Below are positions 28,382-38,752 of a stretch of DNA of 64,000 nt, in pieces. Made by a program: the position numbers and the translations under genes. The notes under the pieces were generated by a model. It ran no database searches. It saw only the letters and a program-made list of their open reading frames with translations, and was not told where the DNA came from. Numbering within the stretch: the first letter of the stretch is position 1; the number at the start of each line of letters is the position of its first letter. Location: positions 6,166 through 70,165 of the forward strand of contig CAMLLD010000022.1 in the NCBI GenBank assembly GCA_946480785.1. Direction: 5' to 3'. Source of the stretch: an uncultured Blastocatellia bacterium (GTDB lineage: Bacteria > Acidobacteriota > Blastocatellia > Pyrinomonadales > Pyrinomonadaceae).

Positions 28382-28411
28382 GCGCGGCTGTGACTGCCAT
28401 CGCAGCCGCGC
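28382..28411 (+). terminator. Stem-loop after the FtsL-like gene
   Basis: GCGCGGCTG (28382-28390) and CAGCCGCGC (28403-28411) form a 9-bp GC-rich stem with a 12-nt loop, followed by TCCCCTCTT. The T-run is weak, so termination may be partial. The rest of the 255-bp gap before the mutase contains only a 7-codon reading frame preceded by AGGAG (28314), whose significance is unknown. Confidence 0.55.
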
Positions 28412-28536
28412 TCCCCTCTTAAAAAAGACAAGCTAACAGGCTTCCTGAAAGTGCTAAGCTCTGGCCTTTGCGCCTTTACGGGAAAATCACTAATATCGCA
28501 GTGCAACTGCGAATTCGAGAAAAGCGAGAGGGTTGA

Positions 28537-30219
28537 ATGCCGGAAACAAAGGAAAGCTCCTCACCGGTTGAGGTGGAAAAAGAACGTTGGGAAGAGGAGA
28601 CTCTCGAGCCCGCGCTGAGCAAGCACCCGGAACGAAAGAAGAGTTTTCAAACTGTCTCGCTCGCGGAAGTCGATCGGCTTTACACGCCCGCCGACGTCGA
28701 AGAACTCGACTTCAATCGCGACATCTCGTTTCCCGGCGAGTTCCCTTACACCCGCGGTATTCATCCGACGGGCTATCGCGGCAAGCTTTGGACCATGCGG
28801 CAGTTCGCGGGCTTCAGTACGCCTGAAGAAACAAACGCGCGTTTCAAATACCTGCTCGAACAAGGACAAACCGGACTCTCAGTCGCTTACGATCTGCCGA
28901 CGTTGATGGGTTATGACGCTGACTCGCCGCTGTCTGAAGGCGAAGTCGGGAAATGCGGCGTGGCTGTCTCATCACTCGCGGACATGGAAGTCTTGTTTGA
29001 CGGCATTCCGCTCGAGAAAGTCACCGTCTCGCAAACGATCAATGCGCCCGCGTCGGTGTTGCTGGCAATGTATCTCGTCGTCGCCGAAAAGCAGGGCGCG
29101 AGTTGGGAAAAGATCTCGGGCACACTTCAGAACGACATTCTCAAGGAGTACATCGCCCAGAAAGAATGGATCTATCCGATCAAGCCGGCGATGAAGCTGG
29201 TGGTCGACACGTTTGAGTTCTGCACGGAGCGCGTGCCGCGTTACAACCCGATCTCCGTGAGCGGTTATCACATTCGTGAAGCGGGTGCGACCGCCGCACA
29301 GGAGCTCGCGTTCACTTTGCGCGATGGTATCGAGTATGTCGCGTGGGGAGTTGAAGCCGGCTTGGACGTCGATCGCTTCGTGCCGCGCATGTCATTCTTC
29401 TTCAACGCGCACAACGACTTCTTCGAAGAGATCGCGAAGTATCGCGCCGCGCGCCGCATCTGGGCGCGCGAGATGAAACGCCGCTTCGGCAGCGATCATC
29501 CACGCACGCTGCAACTACGTTTTCACACGCAAACTGCCGGCGTCTCACTCACGGTCCAACAACCACTCAACAACATCGTTCGCGTCGCGATCCAGGCGCT
29601 GGCCGGCGTGCTCGGTGGCACACAGAGTCTGCACACTGACGCTTACGACGAAGCACTCGCGCTGCCTACAGATCGCGCCGCGCTCATTGCCCTGCGCACA
29701 CAGCAGATCATCGCCGAAGAAACCGGCGTCGTGAACACGGTCGATCCGCTCGGTGGTTCATACTACCTGGAAGCGCTGACCGAAAAGATGGAGCAGGAAG
29801 CGCTCGACTACTTCCGCAAGATCGATGCGATGGGCGGTATGGTGGCGGCGATTGAAAAAGGTTTTCCGCAACGTGAGATCCAGGACTCGGCTTATCAATA
29901 TCAGAAAGCCGTCGAACGAAACGATCAGATCATCGTGGGTGTTAACAAGTACGCGATGACTGACGAACCGGCGGAAGTGCCGATCCTCGTCATCGACGAA
30001 TCGGTTCGCACGCACCAGGTCGAGCGTCTCGAGCAAACGCGTGCGCAACGCGATAACGGCGCAGTCGCGAACACACTCGAAAAACTCAAGCTCGCCGCGA
30101 AGCGAAACGAAAACACGATGCCCGCAACGATCGACGCCGTTCGCGCTTACGCGACGCTCGGTGAAATCTGTTCCGCATTACGCGACGTCTACGGCGTCTA
30201 CGAAGAGCCTGCCTTCTAA
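28537..30219 (+). CDS. B12-dependent acyl-CoA mutase, large (catalytic) subunit
   Basis: 560 residues, the TIM-barrel part of the methylmalonyl-CoA mutase family without the B12 domain. Visible are [60 protein letters not shown] and [20 protein letters not shown]. The B12-binding subunit is encoded 3 bp downstream. Compared from memory with the Propionibacterium enzyme, the positions of Tyr89 and Arg207 appear as His (RGIHP) and Gln (YIAQKEW). That argues against a standard methylmalonyl-CoA site and for an isobutyryl-CoA-mutase-like substrate. The carbon-skeleton rearrangement chemistry itself is secure. Confidence 0.88.
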   Translation: MPETKESSSPVEVEKERWEEETLEPALSKHPERKKSFQTVSLAEVDRLYTPADVEELDFNRDISFPGEFPYTRGIHPTGYRGKLWTMRQFAGFSTPEETNARFKYLLEQGQTGLSVAYDLPTLMGYDADSPLSEGEVGKCGVAVSSLADMEVLFDGIPLEKVTVSQTINAPASVLLAMYLVVAEKQGASWEKISGTLQNDILKEYIAQKEWIYPIKPAMKLVVDTFEFCTERVPRYNPISVSGYHIREAGATAAQELAFTLRDGIEYVAWGVEAGLDVDRFVPRMSFFFNAHNDFFEEIAKYRAARRIWAREMKRRFGSDHPRTLQLRFHTQTAGVSLTVQQPLNNIVRVAIQALAGVLGGTQSLHTDAYDEALALPTDRAALIALRTQQIIAEETGVVNTVDPLGGSYYLEALTEKMEQEALDYFRKIDAMGGMVAAIEKGFPQREIQDSAYQYQKAVERNDQIIVGVNKYAMTDEPAEVPILVIDESVRTHQVERLEQTRAQRDNGAVANTLEKLKLAAKRNENTMPATIDAVRAYATLGEICSALRDVYGVYEEPAF

Positions 30220-30222
30220 AAT

Positions 30223-30627
30223 ATGTCCACTCGAAAGATTCGTGTGCTGGTAGCAAAGCCCGGTCTCGACGGGCACGATCGCGGCGCGAAAGTGATCGCG
30301 CGCGCGTTGCGCGACGCGGGCATGGAAGTGATCTACACCGGCTTGCGTCAAACGCCGGAAATGATCGCGGCCGCCGCGCTTCAGGAAGACGTCGATGCAG
30401 TAGGCGTTTCGATCCTGAGCGGCGCTCACAACACGCTTTGCCCGCGCATCGTCCAACTGCTGCGCGAAAAAGGAATGGACAACACGCTCGTCCTCGTCGG
30501 CGGCATCGTTCCACAGGAAGACGTGCCGAAGCTGAAGGAACAGGGCGTGGCCGAGATCTTTCTGCCCGGCACCTCGACCGAAGACATCGTCAAGTTTCTC
30601 CGCGACAACGTTAAACCCCGCGACTAA
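30223..30627 (+). CDS. B12-binding small subunit of acyl-CoA mutase
   Basis: 134 residues. [20 protein letters not shown] contains the DxHxxG motif whose His coordinates cobalt in base-off cobalamin. [20 protein letters not shown] and [20 protein letters not shown] complete the Rossmann-like B12 domain. It starts 3 bp after the large subunit stop, so the two form a split mutase. A MeaB/IcmF-type G-protein chaperone is not found nearby. Confidence 0.93.
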   Translation: MSTRKIRVLVAKPGLDGHDRGAKVIARALRDAGMEVIYTGLRQTPEMIAAAALQEDVDAVGVSILSGAHNTLCPRIVQLLREKGMDNTLVLVGGIVPQEDVPKLKEQGVAEIFLPGTSTEDIVKFLRDNVKPRD

Positions 30628-30640
30628 CCCAAATTTCTAA

Positions 30641-30706
30641 AGGCGAATCGCGTTTTTCGGATGAGACGCATTAGTCCGGTCTCCGAAAAAACGCAGAAAT
30701 ACGCCT
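30641..30706. repeat. Imperfect palindromic intergenic repeat
   Basis: AGGCGAATCGCGTTTTTCGG (30641-30660) pairs with the segment 30683-30706 (CCGAAAAAACGCAGAAATAC then GCCT), with two small bulges. It follows the B12 subunit gene. There is no T-run on the coding strand. The style (A/T-rich core in a GC-rich genome, intergenic, hairpin-forming) is shared with the palindromes at 3729, 7762, 37539 and 59459, though the core sequence differs. Confidence 0.6.
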
Positions 30707-30849
30707 AAAAAAGCTGTCTTTCGTGCCGGCAGCCAAAAGGCATGTAGGTTGCCACCCGCGAACTCAAGACCCGTTGGTAGATTTTGTGTCTGCCAAGACT
30801 TTTCCCGGCAGCTCACCTTATTTTCAGGAGATTTCAGGAGACTATACTC

Positions 30850-33800
30850 ATGAAGACTAGCTATTCAGATCGATGGCTCTTCTCGGTAATCCTGGCGATC
30901 ACGATCCTTGCATTGTCAGGAATCACAGCTCCCCTCTATGCGCAAACCTCTAACACCGGCACGGTCACTGGCGTCGTCAAAGATGAAAAAGGAGGCCTCG
31001 TTCCCGGCGCTTCCGTGAAGCTCGTGAACACAGGAACCAACGCCGAACGCACGACAGTCACCAGTTCCGACGGCATTTATGAAGTTACTCAGCTCGTTCC
31101 CGGCAACTACCGGCTCGAAATCGAGGCCAAGGGTTTTTCGAAGTACATTCAGGAACCCGTGGTAGTGAACGTGCTGCAACGTTCCACAGTCAACGTCGAC
31201 TTGAAAGTCGGCGGCATCGGTGAGACCGTCACGGTCACCGGTGAGAGTGGTCCACTTGTGGAAACAACGAAGACCGACGTCAGCGGCGTGATTGACCAGC
31301 GTCGCCTGGAAAATCTTCCAGTGAATGGACGCTCGTTCGCATCGCTCGCGATCCTGATTCCGGGCGCCACGCTTGAACCTTCGTTCGATCCAACCAAAGC
31401 GCGCGTCGGCACGTTCTCGGTTGGCGGTTCGACAGGCCGCAACCTCAACATCACGATCGACGGCGGCGACAACAAAGACAACGCAGTCGGCGGCATTCTG
31501 CAGAATTTCTCGATGGAAGGAATTCAGGAGTTCGCGCTCTCAACGCAACGCTTCTCCGCGGCGAACGGTCGCTCGGGCGGCGCGCTGCTTTCAGTTGTTT
31601 CGAAGAGCGGCACGAACGAGTTTCACGGCTCCGTTTTCGGTTTCTTCCGCGATGACAAATTGAACGCGAATGCGCCGAAGCTGCTCACCAAAGTGAATCC
31701 CGACCTGTTTCCCGATCCGGCAGACGCGGTGAAGCCGCCTTTCAGCCGGCAACAGTTCGGCGGATCCTTCGGTGGTCCAATCAAGCAGGACAAGGCTTTC
31801 TTCTTCGGCACCGTCGAGCGCACGCGCGAACGCGGCAACTCGATTGTACCGGGCGTGGATCGGGAAAAGATCGGCTTCCTCGAACCGTTCGGCTACAAAG
31901 CCGTGCAGTTTCTGCCGCAGCCTTTCAACGATTGGCAGTACACAGTTAAAGGCGACTTCAATCTCTCGCCGAAACACACGCTGGTGGTGCGTTTCGCGGG
32001 CCAGAACAACAACGCCCTTAACGACCAGGCGGGATTCCTCGTCGTGCGCACGGACCTTTCGGGCGGCAACGAGAGCCTGAACACGCTGTACAACTTCCTG
32101 ACCTCGTTGACTTCGACGCTGAGCAGTACCACGGTCAACCAGTTCACCTACCAGTATCAAACGTTCGACAATCGTATCAATGCGACCACTGACTTGAACC
32201 TGCTTGTCTTTCCGGACACGCTGGCAGTCGGTCGCAACGGCAACGTCCCGCAGCAAACACTGCAAAGGAAACATCAGTTCCGCGACGACCTGACCTGGAC
32301 GCGCGGCAATCACGGTTTGAAGTTCGGCGGTGACGTAACTTTCGTTCCTAAGCTCGGCGGTTTGTTCGCTTTCAACTCCGCGCCGGAATACGACTTCAAC
32401 TTCAACGCGGACGAGATCGCGCTGAACCCGGGCCAGTTTCCGCAGGGCTTCAAAACGACGCAAGTGCTGCCTGGTTCAGTGACCTGCCCCGCGATCGTCG
32501 GCACGGCCACTTGCACGGCCGCGCAACTCGCGGGCGTCGGTGTCGTGGCCGATGTGATCCTTTCGGGCGGCGATCCGAGTTTCAACCTGCGTGAAGGCGC
32601 GAAGCAGTTTGCGGCTTATGCACAGGACGACTGGAAGATCACGCCGCGGTTCACGCTCAACCTCGGTGTTCGTTACGACGTGGACCTCGGTTTTGTGGAC
32701 GAAGCGCATGCTGCGGAAAATCGTGCGTTCCTCGCCCTCAAGATCATCGGCAGCCAGTTCGCCAAACACCCGGTACAGGACGATAAGAACAATCTCAGCC
32801 CGCGCGTCGGTTTCGCCTGGGACCTGAAGGGTGACGGCCGTTCCGTGTTACGCGGCGGTTACGGCATCTACTACGATCAGTCGTTCCTGAACGTACCGCT
32901 GTTCGCGGTGCAACAGGCGAACCCGGAAATTTACGCCACCTTCATCAACGATGATCCGAACCTCAGTATCGACTCACCGCCGCCCGCGGTGCCGCGTCCG
33001 CTGAACAATCCGTTGTCGGGTACGCGCGGCCGCATGCTCGATCCTGACTTCGAGTCGCCGTATTCGCAGCAGTGGAACCTCGGCTATGCGCAGGAGATCG
33101 GAAAGAACTCGGCGCTGGAGTTTGACTATGTTCACATCCTCGGACTCCACGAGTTCTCCAGCCTCGACATCAACCCGCGCATTGGACCACTCATCAACGC
33201 GCAACGCAGCGACCCGAATCCAGGTCGTATTCTGACCTCGGCGTTTGCGGCGCACGCGGCTGAATTAACCGCAGCGTTTGGTACGCCGACACCGTTCGGT
33301 CGCATCACTGTCGCGCAGTCGGATAGCCGCTCGCGCTACGATGCGTTCACGGTCGCCTACAAGAAACGCTACTCGAACAAGTTTCAACTGAATGCGCATT
33401 ACACCCTCGCGAAGTCGCAGGCATGGTTCGGCGCGACCGCAGACTTCGGTTTGCAGCCGCAGAACATGTTCGCGAAGTTCGATCCAATCAATTTTGGACC
33501 AACTCTCGAAGACGAGCGTCACCGGTTTGTGGTCTCCGGCATTTTCGATTTGCCGTGGGGCTTCCAGGTAGCGCCAATCTTCCAGGCGGCATCAGCGCGT
33601 CCTTACAGCATTCTTCCGGCTTGCGGCTGTGACATCAACCGCGACGGCGTGATCAACGATCGCGAGTCGGTGAATCCGGGTATCGACGATCAGCACAAGC
33701 TGCCGCTGAATGACCACCGGGGAGACAACTTCTCGCAACTCAACGTTCGCGTTTCGAAGTTCTTCAACTGGGGCGAGCACAAAAAACTCGGCCTCTTCTT

Positions 33801-33966
33801 CGAAGCCTTCAACGTTTTCAACACCGGAAACTATGGCAACCAGTTTCAGAACACGACTGGCGAACCGGATTTCGGTAAACCGATTAACTTCTTTGGCGCG
33901 ACCGGCTTCTCCGAGCCTTTGGGAATTCCGTTCCAGGCTCAGTTAGGCGTTCGCTTCAGCTTCTAA
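30850..33966 (+). CDS. TonB-dependent receptor with N-terminal carboxypeptidase-regulatory domain (Oar-like)
   Basis: About 1038 residues from the ATG at 30850, with AGGAG 9 bp upstream and a signal peptide (WLFSVILAITILALSGITAP, then LYAQ). A CarboxypepD_reg beta-sandwich follows (TGTVTGVVKDEKGGLVPGAS), then the plug (RRLENLPVNGRSFASLAILI) and a long beta-barrel ending in the aromatic terminal strand AQLGVRFSF. Acidobacteria carry large expansions of this receptor type, thought to import oligosaccharides or other large substrates across the outer membrane. The substrate is unknown, and no TonB/ExbBD genes are adjacent. A strong terminator follows. Confidence 0.92.
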   Translation: MKTSYSDRWLFSVILAITILALSGITAPLYAQTSNTGTVTGVVKDEKGGLVPGASVKLVNTGTNAERTTVTSSDGIYEVTQLVPGNYRLEIEAKGFSKYIQEPVVVNVLQRSTVNVDLKVGGIGETVTVTGESGPLVETTKTDVSGVIDQRRLENLPVNGRSFASLAILIPGATLEPSFDPTKARVGTFSVGGSTGRNLNITIDGGDNKDNAVGGILQNFSMEGIQEFALSTQRFSAANGRSGGALLSVVSKSGTNEFHGSVFGFFRDDKLNANAPKLLTKVNPDLFPDPADAVKPPFSRQQFGGSFGGPIKQDKAFFFGTVERTRERGNSIVPGVDREKIGFLEPFGYKAVQFLPQPFNDWQYTVKGDFNLSPKHTLVVRFAGQNNNALNDQAGFLVVRTDLSGGNESLNTLYNFLTSLTSTLSSTTVNQFTYQYQTFDNRINATTDLNLLVFPDTLAVGRNGNVPQQTLQRKHQFRDDLTWTRGNHGLKFGGDVTFVPKLGGLFAFNSAPEYDFNFNADEIALNPGQFPQGFKTTQVLPGSVTCPAIVGTATCTAAQLAGVGVVADVILSGGDPSFNLREGAKQFAAYAQDDWKITPRFTLNLGVRYDVDLGFVDEAHAAENRAFLALKIIGSQFAKHPVQDDKNNLSPRVGFAWDLKGDGRSVLRGGYGIYYDQSFLNVPLFAVQQANPEIYATFINDDPNLSIDSPPPAVPRPLNNPLSGTRGRMLDPDFESPYSQQWNLGYAQEIGKNSALEFDYVHILGLHEFSSLDINPRIGPLINAQRSDPNPGRILTSAFAAHAAELTAAFGTPTPFGRITVAQSDSRSRYDAFTVAYKKRYSNKFQLNAHYTLAKSQAWFGATADFGLQPQNMFAKFDPINFGPTLEDERHRFVVSGIFDLPWGFQVAPIFQAASARPYSILPACGCDINRDGVINDRESVNPGIDDQHKLPLNDHRGDNFSQLNVRVSKFFNWGEHKKLGLFFEAFNVFNTGNYGNQFQNTTGEPDFGKPINFFGATGFSEPLGIPFQAQLGVRFSF

Positions 33967-33982
33967 CCTGCCACCTACCTTG

Positions 33983-34029
33983 GAGGCACTTCGCGGACGA
34001 TGTATAGTCAGTCCGCGAAGTGCCTCTTT
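33983..34029 (+). terminator. Rho-independent terminator after the TonB-dependent receptor
   Basis: GAGGCACTTCGCGGAC (33983-33998) is the exact reverse complement of 34011-34026 (16 bp) around a 12-nt loop, and TTTA follows. The long perfect stem starts 17 bp after the receptor stop. It ends 10 bp before the ATG of the next gene, so it may also affect that gene's translation. Confidence 0.8.
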
Positions 34030-34038
34030 AGGTTTCCC

Positions 34039-35058
34039 ATGAAAACTGTTTTTCTTCCAGTCGTCCTGGCATTACTCTTCACGTGCTCCTCGACTGTTTT
34101 GGCCCAGCAGGGCGGCAACGTTTTGCAAGGCCGAGTGATCACGCCTTCGGGAACGCAGCCGACCAATCCCGTTCGCGTCAAACTCACTTTCAACGGCCGC
34201 GCGATCAATGAAACTTTTACGGATCTCAGTGGGCGCTTCTCTTTCCCGGGAATTGCCGGCGGCAGGTATCAACTAACCGCTGACGGTGACGGCGTGAACT
34301 TCGAGACAACCACTGTGTACGCGGATGTCACAGCGTTTGGCGGACCACAAACTTTCACGCAGGACATTCAACTGCGGCCGGTTGCTCACAAATCGACGGC
34401 GCAAGCGGGCGTTGTCAACGCGTTCACGCAAAACGTGCCCGAAGCCGCGCAGCAAGCGCTCGCTTCCGGTGTCAAACTTGCCGATGAAGGAAAGATCCCG
34501 GAAGCAGTCGAGAAGATGCAAAGCGCGCTCAGGATCTTTCCCGATTATTTCGAGGCCCACCTGCAACTCGGCAACACGTTTCTCAAAGTGGACCAATTCA
34601 ACGAGGCGATAGCCGAGCTCGACCTGGCGCGCCAGATCAATCCGAATGACGAACGCGCTTATCAATCGTTCGGCTTGCTGCTGATGAAGCAGAAGAATTT
34701 CGCGGTGGCCGTGGCGGTGTTTGCCGAGGCTGCGAGACTGAATCCGGCGAATCCTGCGAACCACGTCATGCGCGCGACGGCTCTGGTCCACCAGGCGGCG
34801 GCATCCGCGGACGACAGGAGTTATTTATTGACCAGGGCGGAAGCGGCGATGGCGCAAGCGGCGAGTGCGAGCGACAACAAAGCGAAACCTGACAGTATGA
34901 CGCTCGCGTTGTTCTACGAGTTGAAGGATCAACCGGAACGCGCCGCGGCGGAGTTGGAATCGTACGTGCAGAAGAACCCGCAGCTAAAAAACTCGGCGGC
35001 GCTGCAAGGCGAGATCAAGCGCTTGCGTGAGAAGGCGCAGTCGAAGAAGAATCCTTAA
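34039..35058 (+). CDS. Secreted carboxypeptidase-regulatory / TPR protein
   Basis: 339 residues from the ATG at 34039, which opens a signal peptide (VFLPVVLALLFTCSSTVLAQ); an upstream in-frame start would lie inside the terminator hairpin. Residues 25-120 resemble a carboxypeptidase-regulatory beta-sandwich (LQGRVITPSGTQPTNPVRVK). The rest are TPRs (AHLQLGNTFLKVDQFNEAIA). It is probably periplasmic and may work with the preceding receptor, judged by position and the shared domain only. Its end overlaps the convergent enoyl-CoA hydratase gene by 4 bp. Confidence 0.8.
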   Translation: MKTVFLPVVLALLFTCSSTVLAQQGGNVLQGRVITPSGTQPTNPVRVKLTFNGRAINETFTDLSGRFSFPGIAGGRYQLTADGDGVNFETTTVYADVTAFGGPQTFTQDIQLRPVAHKSTAQAGVVNAFTQNVPEAAQQALASGVKLADEGKIPEAVEKMQSALRIFPDYFEAHLQLGNTFLKVDQFNEAIAELDLARQINPNDERAYQSFGLLLMKQKNFAVAVAVFAEAARLNPANPANHVMRATALVHQAAASADDRSYLLTRAEAAMAQAASASDNKAKPDSMTLALFYELKDQPERAAAELESYVQKNPQLKNSAALQGEIKRLREKAQSKKNP

Positions 35059-35828
35059 CTTTGATTCTTGCTCAAGAAGCGAGCGACTCGTTCCTGACAG
35101 TCTTTGGTGAGTCTCGCGATGACGTTCACGTCAGCGCCGGTTTGGAGCGCCGCGGAAAACGAGAGACCGTCCATCTGGTAGAGCAAAGTCTTCGTTAGCG
35201 ACACTGCTGAACGGCTTAGCTTATCGAAACTACCGACGTACGATCTCACCTCATCATCGAAGCTTTCATCCGCGAAGATCTCATTCACGAGCCCAAACGC
35301 GTGCGCCTCCTGCGCGGTCATTTCAGCCCCGCGCGTAATGAGAGCAAACGCGCGTTTCTCGGAAACGTTGCGCCGCAGGATCGCCATCACCATCGCCGGC
35401 ACGAATCCGATCTTCACTTCCGGATAACCGAAACGCGCCGACTCAGCCGCCACAACGAGATCACACGCGCTCGCGAGACCAGCGCCGCCCGCCAGAGCGC
35501 GGCCCGTCACCGCCGCGACCACCGGAACAGGAATTTGGCGGATTAGCAGAAACAGCTCCATTAGCGAGTGCGCGTCTTCGACGTTTTCATCCACCGACGC
35601 TTGCGCGATCTTTTGCAGCGCGGCCAGGTCCGCGCCCGAACAAAAATCTCTCCCGGCCCCGGCGATCACGATCACGCGCACACGTTCGTCGTCAGCAGCG
35701 CGCCGCAGACTTTCCTTCAGGCCCGCGATCACGGCCTCATTCAACGCATTTCTTTTCTCGGGACGATTGAGAGTGATGCGCGCGACCGCGCCTTCAACCG
35801 CGTAAAGGACTGGTTGCTCGTCAGCCAT
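35055..35828 (-). CDS. Enoyl-CoA hydratase/isomerase family protein
   Basis: 257 residues of the crotonase fold. Oxyanion-hole segments are IVIAGAGRDFCSGADLAALQ and AVTGRALAGGAGLASACDLV, then RFGYPEVKIGFVPAMVMAIL. Members hydrate or isomerise enoyl-CoA esters. Beside AtuA and an acyl-CoA carboxylase beta subunit, a methylglutaconyl-CoA or isohexenylglutaconyl-CoA hydratase role (leucine or acyclic terpene catabolism) is reasonable. It abuts the upstream 114-residue gene with a 1-bp overlap. Confidence 0.85.
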   Translation of the reverse strand: MADEQPVLYAVEGAVARITLNRPEKRNALNEAVIAGLKESLRRAADDERVRVIVIAGAGRDFCSGADLAALQKIAQASVDENVEDAHSLMELFLLIRQIPVPVVAAVTGRALAGGAGLASACDLVVAAESARFGYPEVKIGFVPAMVMAILRRNVSEKRAFALITRGAEMTAQEAHAFGLVNEIFADESFDDEVRSYVGSFDKLSRSAVSLTKTLLYQMDGLSFSAALQTGADVNVIARLTKDCQERVARFLSKNQS

Positions 35829-36168
35829 TAATTCAACTCGAGCTTCCGCGCTTCGTCGTCGGAGATTTCAATCTCCATGCGCAGCAGCGCCGTCGAAAAC
35901 GTTTTGCCCTGCGCATCAGTCATCAACGACAACGTGCCGCCACCGCCGAGACTCTCGTGCAGCAGGAAATTCAACGCGCCGAGATTCGGCAACTCGAATC
36001 GTTCCACGTCGCCTTTGCAAATCCCGCGAAAATGCTGCTTCACGCGCTCTGCTGTCACTTCGCGCACGAGAATCGGATAAGCCTCGTCACGCAACGCAAT
36101 CAAGCCGACGTTCGCCGTGTCGCCCTTGTCGCCCGATCGTGCATGGGCCAGTTTTGCTAATTGCACTT

Positions 36169-36172
<4 letters not shown>
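35828..36172 (-). CDS. AtuA-associated small protein (AtuA C-terminal-like domain)
   Basis: 114 residues: [20 protein letters not shown] near the N-terminus and [20 protein letters not shown]. It corresponds to the small domain that in some organisms is fused to the C-terminus of AtuA (DUF1446) proteins. Here it is a separate gene whose ATG overlaps the AtuA stop by 4 bp. The biochemical role is unknown; it is presumably a subunit of the AtuA protein. Confidence 0.78.
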
Positions 36173-37536
<1,364 letters not shown>

Positions 37537-37538
37537 CC

Positions 37539-37573
37539 GTGTTATCTGTGCCCGATGTAGACACAGATAACAC
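37539..37573. repeat. Palindromic repeat of CACAGAT type
   Basis: GTGTTATCTGTG (37539-37550) and CACAGATAACAC (37562-37573) are exact complements around an 11-nt loop. Flanking TCCG/CGGA bases extend the dyad imperfectly, and the left flank touches the start codon of the AtuA gene. It belongs to the same style as the palindrome at 59459-59502, which has the related core CACAGATTACACAGA. Confidence 0.75.
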
Positions 37574-37592
37574 AGATCGCACGGAGAACCAA

Positions 37593-38603
37593 TTAGCCGC
37601 GCGGCCGCGGACTCGGACTCGGCGTCGGGCTGGGAGTCGTGGTCGGACTCGGCGAAGGATTGGGCACCGGCGTCGGGCTGCCGCTCGGACTCGGATTCGG
37701 ACTCGGCGCGGGTTCCGGACTCGGAGTTTGCGTCGGCTCCGGACTCGGAGTTTGCGACGGCATCGGAGTTTCCGGCGTCGGTTGAGTGGGCTGAGCCGGA
37801 GTCTCAGTTGGATTAGTCGTCGGCGGCGTCGTCGGGGTTGTCGTACGTCTATTGCCACGACGATTGCGCGCGGGTTTAGCCGGCGTGGTCACGTCGGTGG
37901 GCGTTGCTCCAGCTTCAGCCGGACTCGCCACAGTTGTTCCCGCAGCGGACGGTGTTTGTCTCATGCGACGCGCGACGTTGCGCGACGATGAGAAGGAGCA
38001 CGGCATCGTTGCACCCGGAACCGAGGTCAGCGTCAGACGATTGCCCGAGTGATGCGCACGCAACGAAACGATCTGCGGCGGTGTAGTGGCCGCTGCGCCT
38101 GGCGTTGTAGTTGCCGTAGTCGGTACGTCACCTGTTTGCAATGCGACGGCTGTGTAACCATGTGTAGTGGAAGCGACGATGCGACCTGTCTTTCCGTCGG
38201 CGGTAGTGAACTGATTGCCGTTGATGGTTAGCGTTGTATCGCCTGTTAGACCAAGCGCGTCGCAGTTGAACGTGCCCGCGTAAGTGCCTGACAGATCTGT
38301 TTGCGTCGACGCCATCGAGCTTGCGTTTTGCATCGGCATCGTTGCCGGCATCGTCGTGTCAGCGGGTGTTGTAGCAGGCGTGGTTTGATCTCCGGTTGTT
38401 GTTTCGTTCGCCGGAGTGTTCATCTTCATCTGACCGCGTTTCCGTTTCGGAGTTCGGGTCTTGGTTGTTGGTGTTGGTTGCGTTTGCGGAGTGGCTGGCT
38501 GGGTCTGCGGATCTTGCGCACCCCGCACCAGCACATCACCCATAACTAGCGAAAGAGCCAGCGTTGTGAGAAGCAACACTGAGCCTGAAACTCTCTTGCT
38601 CAT
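37593..38603 (-). CDS. Secreted Pro/Thr-rich low-complexity protein
   Basis: 336 residues from the ATG at 38603, which has an excellent ribosome binding site (GGGAGGAGAG) and a signal peptide ([20 protein letters not shown]). A longer frame reaching into the carboxylase gene is spurious. A small ordered part (about residues 105-200, [20 protein letters not shown] onward) is flanked by Thr/Pro/Gln-rich tracts. The C-terminal 120 residues are nearly all Pro, Thr, Ser and Glu in [18 protein letters not shown] repeats. No family is recognised. It is probably a cell-surface or periplasmic linker-type protein. Confidence 0.75.
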   Translation of the reverse strand: MSKRVSGSVLLLTTLALSLVMGDVLVRGAQDPQTQPATPQTQPTPTTKTRTPKRKRGQMKMNTPANETTTGDQTTPATTPADTTMPATMPMQNASSMASTQTDLSGTYAGTFNCDALGLTGDTTLTINGNQFTTADGKTGRIVASTTHGYTAVALQTGDVPTTATTTPGAAATTPPQIVSLRAHHSGNRLTLTSVPGATMPCSFSSSRNVARRMRQTPSAAGTTVASPAEAGATPTDVTTPAKPARNRRGNRRTTTPTTPPTTNPTETPAQPTQPTPETPMPSQTPSPEPTQTPSPEPAPSPNPSPSGSPTPVPNPSPSPTTTPSPTPSPSPRPRG

Positions 38604-38752
38604 GGAACTCTCCTCCCGTGTTCGTGTTCGTCGCGGCGCACGATTCCGATTACGCCGGCTGAGCTGATTGTTCAGGGGGCTTCTATTTACAAAGGAGGGA
38701 ACACGGATCTTGTACCACTCACGGGAAGAGATCACAACCCCGAGTTTGCGGG

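Noticed and set aside
37600..37790. Tandem repeat array or CRISPR-like pattern of CGGACTCGG units
   Set aside because: The periodicity comes from Pro-Ser-Pro-rich codons of the secreted protein; there are no spacers or constant repeats.
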